From the NCBI GenBank assembly GCA_026396375.1, contig JAPLWW010000035.1, positions 1,409 to 28,598 on the forward strand: a stretch of 27,190 nucleotides of DNA. The letters are read 5' to 3'. The notes below the pieces were generated by a model. The model searched no databases. It saw only the letters and a list, made by a program, of their open reading frames with translations, and was not told where the DNA came from. This stretch comes from Microcaldota archaeon. Lineage in GTDB: Archaea > Micrarchaeota > Micrarchaeia > Anstonellales > J096. This document shows, piece after piece, positions 22,533-27,190 of the stretch (the first letter of the stretch is position 1; the number at the start of each line of letters is the position of its first letter). The translations under genes were made by a program, and so were the position numbers.

Positions 22533-23152
22533 TAAGATTCACCTTCTTTTACAGCCTCCTTTGGGGCTTCTTCCTCTTTTGGAGCCTCGGCTCCTGCAGC
22601 CTCTGCCGTTGCCGCTTCTGTTGCCCCTGCTTCTGCAGCTGGCGCTGCTTCCTTTTTCTCAGGAACTGAAATGTCTATCGGCTTGTAATATGCCAATTTG
22701 TCCTCCATGGACTTTATTATCAGCATTCCAGGGGATGTTGCCTTCCTTCCGTCAACAGAAATGAACCCGTGCGTTATCAGCTGCCTAGCCTGGTTTATCT
22801 TCTTTGCAAGGCCCTTCTTGTAAACAAGGCTCTGCAATCTTCGATCAAGGAAGTTCCTGACTGTCAAGGACAAGACATTGTCTATTGTCGCCGTTTCCTT
22901 GCTCAGTATTCCAAGCCTTTCAAGCTTGTTAAGGACTATTTCAGCCCCCTTTTTCCTTTCCTCCTCGCCAAGGGCCAGAAGCTTTCTTGCCTCTCGCCTT
23001 ACTTTCCTAAGCTCGGACTGGGCTTTCCAAAGCTCCCTTGTGTTCTTCAGCCCGTATTCCCTGTTGAGCTTTCCCTCCTCGATAACCCTTGTCTTGTCAA
23101 GTAGCTTCTTAGGTTTCTTGTATTTTTTTCCTATCTTTCTTGGGTCTCCCAT
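22532..23152 (-). CDS. rps4: Ribosomal protein uS4
   Basis: uS4 binds 16S rRNA early in small-subunit assembly. I chose ATG 23152 (MGDPRKIGKKYKKP, the archaeal N-terminus) rather than ATG 23158, because AGGTGA lies six bases before it. The core is typical, with the S4 RNA-binding domain FLDRRLQSLVYKKGLAKKIN ... ARQLITHGFISVDGRKATSPG at about 105-155. The last 40 residues are an Ala/Glu/Pro-rich disordered tail (AAPAAEAGATEAATAEAAGA...), unlike the short tails of most archaeal uS4. A similar tail ends uS13 in this operon, suggesting a lineage trait. Confidence 0.97.
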   Translation of the reverse strand: MGDPRKIGKKYKKPKKLLDKTRVIEEGKLNREYGLKNTRELWKAQSELRKVRREARKLLALGEEERKKGAEIVLNKLERLGILSKETATIDNVLSLTVRNFLDRRLQSLVYKKGLAKKINQARQLITHGFISVDGRKATSPGMLIIKSMEDKLAYYKPIDISVPEKKEAAPAAEAGATEAATAEAAGAEAPKEEEAPKEAVKEGES

Positions 23153-23163
23153 TATCATTCACC

Positions 23164-23676
23164 TTACTTCTTTTCTGCCGGGGCTGCTGCTGGCGCAGAT
23201 CCTGCCGTCTTTCTGGCCCTTGCGCCTTTCCCTCCCTCTTCCTCGCCTGCCACTGCCGGCTTGAGCTTGTCTCTCATGACTCCCATCGTGAGCCCGTGCC
23301 TTCCGGTGTTCCTGGTTCTCTGGCCCCTAACTTTCTTTCCCTTGCTTGCTCTGAAGCCCTGCCAGGTCCTGCTCTTTTTCTTGAATTCCAGGTCATTCCT
23401 CAATGCAAATGCCAGGTCATTCATTATCAGGTGCTTTCCCTCCCCGCTATAGACATCCTTCTGCCTGTTCATTAAAAAAGATGGAAAGTCCTTGTCTGAA
23501 AGGCTGAATAATAATTTATCAACATTCTCTATCTGCTCATCAGACAGGTTTCCTATCATGAAATCCGGCTCGATCCCGAGCTTCCTGTGTATAATTGAGG
23601 TGACCGCGTTCTTCAGGGAATGGCCTATGCCCTTTATCCTGAAAACCGCATTCTTCATCTTCACTTCCCCGTTCAT
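23164..23676 (-). CDS. rps13: Ribosomal protein uS13 (true start probably further upstream)
   Basis: uS13 sits in the head of the small subunit and contacts the P-site tRNA. The visible frame from ATG 23676 gives 170 residues with FRIKGIGHSL, the GLTMGVM and RGQRTRNTGRHG signatures, and an Ala/Glu-rich tail. The conserved family start, IVRxAGxD, is encoded in the same frame just upstream (23679-23706: KGIVRIAGKD), but the only codons there before TAG 23713-23715 are ACA, AAA, AAG, GGA, ATA, GTC, AGG and ATT, with no ATG/GTG/TTG. ATG 23720 would enter this frame if the A6 run (23705-23710) had one more base. So either a non-standard start (ATA/ATT), a frameshift, or a sequence error is involved. 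A TATA box lies at 23780-23789. Confidence 0.93.
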   Translation of the reverse strand: MNGEVKMKNAVFRIKGIGHSLKNAVTSIIHRKLGIEPDFMIGNLSDEQIENVDKLLFSLSDKDFPSFLMNRQKDVYSGEGKHLIMNDLAFALRNDLEFKKKSRTWQGFRASKGKKVRGQRTRNTGRHGLTMGVMRDKLKPAVAGEEEGGKGARARKTAGSAPAAAPAEKK

Positions 23677-23779
23677 GTCCTTTCCTGCAATCCTGACTAT
23701 TCCCTTTTTTGTCTATTCATAGGGAGGCTTTAAAAACATTCTAGCTACCCTTGGTTTTAATCCTATTCCTGCGAAACCT

Positions 23780-23789
23780 TTTTATATAT
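23780..23789 (-). promoter_or_regulatory. TATA box of the uS13 operon
   Basis: On the minus strand CATATATAAA is followed by AAGG, the best TATA match in the gap between rfcL and rps13; a weaker one (GTTTTTAAA) lies at 23729-23737. Which is used bears on the uS13 start. Confidence 0.5.
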
Positions 23790-23794
23790 GCCTC

Positions 23795-24961
23795 TTATCC
23801 TGCAATTCCCATCAGGAATTCCAGTTCGTCGTCAGTCAAGCTGTAGAATATCTTTGCCCTTTCAGCGTCCCTTTTCACAAGATTGGCATAGAAGCTGATT
23901 TGGGGCATCACCCTTTTCGAGGATGTGTGCACCATTTTTCCTATTTTCGTTGCTATCGACTTTGACATCGCCCTTGTGAACATGCTTCTTGACATCTCCA
24001 TAAGGTAAAGCGGGAACTGGTATTCCGAGATTTTCGCGTATTTCTGTTTTTTGCTGAGCCCTACCCCTGCCGTCATGAGGGTCATGGAATACCTCAGATA
24101 TCCGTAATACTGCCTGTTCATTATCCTTCCGTCAAAGACATCGGCCTTGCTGAGCCATTGGAAAGCCTGGGCTATCTCCTCCTTGTCCTCGTATTCCCTT
24201 GCAATATTTTCATCAAGCCATAGCTTGAGCATATCCCTGTCCATGTCCATTATGGATGATGCGTACCTTGCCCCTGACAGTGTTGAGCTTTTGAAAATGG
24301 TTCTCAGCACTGTTTTTTCATCAACTTTCCTGTCCCTGATGTTGAAAACGCTTGACTCCAGGTCATTCAAAGCAGACCTGACATCCCCTGAACAGCCAGT
24401 AGCTATTTTGCTGACCATTTCCTCGGTAATTTTTATGCCTTCCTTTTGCATTATGCTATGCATAAGATGGGCAATGTCTGAAGGCGCAACCTTTTTCATC
24501 TGTATCTGGTGCACAAACTGCTTTATGGATTTCATCTTGGGGTCTGATGTGACATTTGCAGTCAGCATCACAGGGATTTTTGCGTCCTTGACAAGGTCAG
24601 CAAGCTCGCCCATCCCTCCCCTGTCGTCCTTTGTCATTGCGTCAATGTCATCAATGAGTATTATCCTCTGCTTTCCGAATATGGTTTTTGAATAGAACGC
24701 TGGCCTTATTGACTTTTCCAGGCTTGCTTTGTCCCTTAAATTGCTGGATGATATTTCCAAAAGCTCCAAATCAAATTCCCTTGCCAATGCATATGCCAGG
24801 CTGGTCTTTCCAATGCCAGGAGGGCCGTGGACCATGATCGGCTTTTCCTTTTTCCCGTGCAATACAGAAGTCAGCCATTTCCTTATCGCTTCCTTTGCTT
24901 CCTCGTTGCCTATTATCTCCTCAAGCTTTGTAGGCATGTATTTCCTTGTCAGTGGCACCAT
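23795..24961 (-). CDS. rfcL: Replication factor C large subunit (clamp loader), short form
   Basis: RfcL, with four small subunits, loads the PCNA sliding clamp at primer ends using ATP. The AAA+ signatures are clear: WLTSVLHG, Walker A GPPGIGKT (46-53), Walker B ILIDDIDA (101-108), sensor 1 TANVTSD and sensor 2 GCSGDVRSALNDLE (near 200). The characteristic large-subunit start is PLTRKYMPTKLEEIIGNEEA. The 388 residues are fewer than the 470-500 usual in archaea: the lysine/glutamate-rich tail and the C-terminal PCNA-binding box are missing, the chain ending in LTDDELEFLMGIAG. A TATA box CTTATAAAT (24984-24992) sits about 26 bases before the ATG, so the transcript is leaderless. The small subunit is not in the window. 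Confidence 0.95.
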   Translation of the reverse strand: MVPLTRKYMPTKLEEIIGNEEAKEAIRKWLTSVLHGKKEKPIMVHGPPGIGKTSLAYALAREFDLELLEISSSNLRDKASLEKSIRPAFYSKTIFGKQRIILIDDIDAMTKDDRGGMGELADLVKDAKIPVMLTANVTSDPKMKSIKQFVHQIQMKKVAPSDIAHLMHSIMQKEGIKITEEMVSKIATGCSGDVRSALNDLESSVFNIRDRKVDEKTVLRTIFKSSTLSGARYASSIMDMDRDMLKLWLDENIAREYEDKEEIAQAFQWLSKADVFDGRIMNRQYYGYLRYSMTLMTAGVGLSKKQKYAKISEYQFPLYLMEMSRSMFTRAMSKSIATKIGKMVHTSSKRVMPQISFYANLVKRDAERAKIFYSLTDDELEFLMGIAG

Positions 24962-24983
24962 TGCATCATTTAAATAAACAGAG

Positions 24984-24992
24984 ATTTATAAG
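24984..24992 (-). promoter_or_regulatory. TATA box of rfcL
   Basis: Minus-strand CTTATAAAT is centred 26-27 bases before the ATG at 24961, predicting transcription start at the start codon itself. Confidence 0.65.
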
Positions 24993-25012
24993 ATCGCCCC
25001 TCAAGGTAATAC

Positions 25013-25021
25013 ATTTAAAAT
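25013..25021 (+). promoter_or_regulatory. TATA-like box of the TPR-like gene
   Basis: ATTTAAAAT is centred about 29 bases before ATG 25046, back to back with the rfcL promoter. Confidence 0.5.
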
Positions 25022-25045
25022 CCCTTTTATACACACTATGATGCT

Positions 25046-25711
25046 ATGGCAAGCTTAAGGAACAGCAAGATAGATACAGTGAACATTGGCGTAAAGCCAA
25101 AGGACTACGTCAGGATAAGGGAGAAAAAGAAGGCAATGAACGGATTCATAACCTCAGTGATCAGCAACGATCAATCCAATGTCAATTTCATGTATGAGGG
25201 GGATGTCCTGGATTCCCTTAAAACGCCTGATTCGGTTTTCAATGCCAGGCTCCTTGCCAAGGCAGGAAATTATTTTTACGCGGAGCAGATGTATTATAGG
25301 CTGAATTTCCCCCAGAAGAAGGCTTACTCGGAAATAGCTGAGATATGCCTGCGGGAAAAATCCCATGAGAAAGCGGCCGAGTATTTCATGAAGGCAGGCC
25401 AGTTTGAAAATGCAGGCGACTCTTTCTTGGAGTCGGGAAAGTTCTTTGCAGCAGGAAGGTGCTTCGACAAGGCAGGGAATAGGGAGAAATCCCTTCGCGC
25501 GTACACAAAGGGAGGGATCGTTGCGCTTGATGAGAAAAACTACGGCATAGCATTGGAGTGCCTTGAAAGGTCAAACAGGAAGGACCTTCTTGAAAGGACA
25601 AGGGAGACAATAGACAGGATCTCAAAGATCAGCGATGCAAAGATAGATGCCGCAAGGAAAAGAAGGGAGGAAAGGAAAAGGCTGTGCCCAACTTCATTAA
25701 GGAGACGCTAA
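25046..25711 (+). CDS. TPR-like helical repeat protein
   Basis: The 221-residue product has no signal peptide. Residues about 68-180 form helical hairpin repeats of the TPR/SNAP type: ARLLAKAGNYFYAEQMYYRL, EKAAEYFMKAGQFENAGDSF, GKFFAAGRCFDKAGNREKSL and AYTKGGIVAL. These mediate protein-protein contact. The N-terminus (residues 1-45) is basic and the C-terminus very basic (KRREERKRLCPTSLRRR), which could bind nucleic acid. It is transcribed divergently from rfcL with a TATA box of its own, and its stop overlaps that of the convergent membrane hydrolase gene by 4 bases. The function is unknown. Confidence 0.78.
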   Translation: MASLRNSKIDTVNIGVKPKDYVRIREKKKAMNGFITSVISNDQSNVNFMYEGDVLDSLKTPDSVFNARLLAKAGNYFYAEQMYYRLNFPQKKAYSEIAEICLREKSHEKAAEYFMKAGQFENAGDSFLESGKFFAAGRCFDKAGNREKSLRAYTKGGIVALDEKNYGIALECLERSNRKDLLERTRETIDRISKISDAKIDAARKRREERKRLCPTSLRRR

Positions 25712-26301
25712 CCTATCTTCAATGTCATGGCAAAAAGCGCCAGCATAATAATTTCCAGATTTTTCGCATTTTCAATGTTCACATAGGACAAAAGGAAAAG
25801 GATTACCGGCGCAAGGAAGCAGAATGAGATTATGGCCAGCAGAGGCGAGGATGTCCCAATCCTTCCGAAGATTCTAATCCTGGATGGAAGGAACGGCTCG
25901 GTTCCCGAAGGCGTAAAGCAGTCCTCAATGATATGCAGAGCATATCCAATGAAAAAGAAAAATGCGATTTCCAAGTTTAATCTGGCATAGTGGAAAGCAA
26001 GAAAAAGAATGCCTGAGAATATCACTGCGGCCATGAGCGTGTGGGCGAATCCGCGGTGCTTTGCGACATTCCTGAGCAGGATAACTGAAAATGCCGCCGA
26101 TATCGGATAATAGAGAACCATTTTAACGGCCTGCATTATCCTAGTGAGCGGCGAGCCCCTTTCCTTTATTTCTATGACATCAACATCAGGGAATATCGAT
26201 CCGAAAATCGCGAACGCCATCGCGCCGTAAAAAGCACCTGTTCCATAGATGAATGGAAACAGCAGGGAAAAGGTGATCATCATGTGCTGCCAAAATTTCA
26301 T
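25708..26301 (-). CDS. YdjM-type membrane-bound metal-dependent hydrolase
   Basis: The 197-residue membrane protein belongs to the DUF457/YdjM family. The metal-site motifs are visible: GSIFPDVDV (about 34-42), HRGFAHTL (about 82-89) and GYALHIIEDCFTPSG (about 119-133); His and Asp of these motifs are thought to bind metal at the membrane face. At least four hydrophobic segments lie between and around them. Bacterial YdjM was linked to the SOS response, but family chemistry is not firmly known. Its ATG overlaps the stop of the upstream gene (ATGA), so it is co-translated with the degenerate LAGLIDADG protein. Confidence 0.85.
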   Translation of the reverse strand: MKFWQHMMITFSLLFPFIYGTGAFYGAMAFAIFGSIFPDVDVIEIKERGSPLTRIMQAVKMVLYYPISAAFSVILLRNVAKHRGFAHTLMAAVIFSGILFLAFHYARLNLEIAFFFFIGYALHIIEDCFTPSGTEPFLPSRIRIFGRIGTSSPLLAIISFCFLAPVILFLLSYVNIENAKNLEIIMLALFAMTLKIG

Positions 26302-26786
26302 ATCTTGGCACTCTCCAGAATTCCCTTGTTCCTTTTCACATACGGCGATATGAATTTCAGGAAAGCCCTGTCCTTTCCTATTACAGTGAACCTTCCCATG
26401 TCCCTGGGAAACATCCTCAGGTTGTCCAGCAGGTTTTTGTCAAACACGTCAAGATTCTTTATGACAATCCTTCCCTTTTCTACAGATCCCCATGAGTCAA
26501 AAAGGCCTGCAAGATATGCGGACGAATAATCGTTCCCGTACTTGAATCTCTCTGTCCTTTCATTGAATATTTTCTCAAAGAATTTTTTTACTGCCGAATT
26601 GTAGAAGAATATCTCATTTTCCCCGTACAGCAGTTTCCCAGGAACCGCTATCCCGAGGTCAAGGCATGACTTTGCGAAATTCGAGATGGTTTCGTTGTCC
26701 CCCCTTATTCCAATGCCCTTCTCTGTTTTGCAATGGGCCCAAAGCCCTATAATATAGGAAAGCTCTGGGGTAAGCCTTATCTTCAT
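26298..26786 (-). CDS. LAGLIDADG-fold protein without catalytic residues
   Basis: The 162-residue protein has two motifs in the positions of the helix pair of a single-chain LAGLIDADG endonuclease: LSYIIGLWAHCKTEKGIGI (about 8-26) and SAYLAGLFDSWGSVEKGRIV (about 88-107). In active enzymes the residue before the last Gly of each motif is an Asp that binds metal; here these positions are Cys and Trp, so DNA cleavage is unlikely. The fold probably persists as a DNA- or RNA-binding module, as happened in the bacterial regulator WhiA. It is free-standing, not inside an intron or intein, and lies in an operon: 2 bases after the upstream gene and overlapping the YdjM-type gene. A GGGTG ribosome binding site precedes its ATG. 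Confidence 0.75.
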   Translation of the reverse strand: MKIRLTPELSYIIGLWAHCKTEKGIGIRGDNETISNFAKSCLDLGIAVPGKLLYGENEIFFYNSAVKKFFEKIFNERTERFKYGNDYSSAYLAGLFDSWGSVEKGRIVIKNLDVFDKNLLDNLRMFPRDMGRFTVIGKDRAFLKFISPYVKRNKGILESAKI

Positions 26787-26788
26787 GC

Positions 26789-27190
26789 CTACACCCTTTT
26801 GTTCAGCTCCTTTTCATATTCAGCAGTTTCCTTTTCTGCAGGCTTCTTTTCCCTGATGATTTCCTGCCCGGGCATTTCAGCGACAACCCTTGAGGTTGCG
26901 CTTTTCTCCACTTTCACAAGGCTCTCCTTCATCACTTCGCCCTGCAGAAGGTCGAAGTTGGCTATGAACTTTGAAGCTACGGCCTTTCCGTTGAATCCCA
27001 CTTCGTCGAAAACCTGTATGAGCTTGTTTCTCAAAGGCTCGGGGAAAGTCGGCTTTCCGTCAATGCTGTTCTTCATCGCGGCGTCCATAACCGTTTCAAA
27101 TATCACAGAAATCCTCCTTACATTGTCCCTGTCTATGGTTTCCCCGTTTTTTGATGAGATCAGGATTGCTGTTGCAAAGGCCTTGCTGGC
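26789..27190 (-). CDS. Unknown protein (5' end outside window)
   Basis: The frame stays open from GTG 27106 through to the window edge (ASKAFATAILISSKNGETID RDNVRRI reading into VIFETVMDAAM, given here with a break), so the gene starts outside; 133 codons are visible. The sequence is helical and soluble; residues near the end (EIIREKKPAEKETAEYEKEL) are charged and probably disordered. I recognise no domain. It ends 2 bases before the degenerate LAGLIDADG gene on the same strand, and so heads an operon with that gene and the YdjM-type hydrolase. Confidence 0.7.
   Translation of the reverse strand, partial: ASKAFATAILISSKNGETIDRDNVRRISVIFETVMDAAMKNSIDGKPTFPEPLRNKLIQVFDEVGFNGKAVASKFIANFDLLQGEVMKESLVKVEKSATSRVVAEMPGQEIIREKKPAEKETAEYEKELNKRV

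Noticed and set aside
24147..24695. 182-codon frame antisense to rfcL
   Set aside because: Overlaps a full AAA+ gene with intact Walker motifs; no supporting signals.

Overview
The window looks like a chromosomal segment of a small-genome archaeon, most likely of the DPANN group. The archaeal signs are the ribosomal and polymerase cluster uS13-uS4-uS11-Rpo3, a replication factor C large subunit, a two-subunit DNA topoisomerase VI, TATA boxes about 25 bases ahead of start codons (many transcripts look leaderless), and heavy AGG/ATA codon use. Tight gene packing, shortened core proteins and many lineage-specific surface proteins fit DPANN. This placement is inference; I cannot name a phylum.

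Layout. 1-5702 (+): the 3' part of a very large unknown protein with a C-terminal zinc ribbon and an exact 105-bp internal duplication, followed 11 bases later by a predicted lipoprotein with a lysozyme/lytic-transglycosylase-like domain. 5706-7072 (-): a DUF1699-like/HTH protein behind an unknown gene that seems split by a frameshift. 7177-7677 (+): a small ankyrin protein, convergent with a C-terminally truncated topoisomerase VI subunit A (7669-8613, -), which overlaps subunit B (8591-10231, -). 10331-11371 (+): bacterial-type aspartate-ammonia ligase AsnA. 11428-14002: envelope genes, namely a half-size VKOR-like membrane protein, an Asn-rich secreted helical protein translationally coupled to a 59-residue lipoprotein, and on the other strand a membrane-tethered winged-helix regulator. 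14003-21166 (+): a 2387-residue mosaic surface protein (beta-helix, GLUG repeats, MopE-type metal-binding motifs, C-terminal anchor).

21167-21520 holds an intact tRNA-Leu(GAG) on the minus strand and, beyond its 3' end, two extra partial copies of that 3' end in direct orientation. These look like attachment-site scars of integrative elements at the point where the ribosomal operon of many archaea would continue to eL18. 21557-23676 (-) is uS13-uS4-uS11-Rpo3; the conserved N-terminus of uS13 extends upstream of its first ATG. 23795-24961 (-) is a short RfcL. 25046-25711 (+) is a TPR-like helical-repeat protein. 25708-27190 (-) is an operon of an unknown gene (cut by the window end), a degenerate LAGLIDADG-fold protein lacking both catalytic acids, and a YdjM-type membrane metal-dependent hydrolase.

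The information-processing genes form two conserved blocks (topoisomerase VI; uS13 to Rpo3 plus RfcL). The rest is mainly an envelope and secreted repertoire whose parts may act together at the cell surface. No CRISPR array, rRNA or transposase was seen, and no gene-free stretch exceeds 300 bases.
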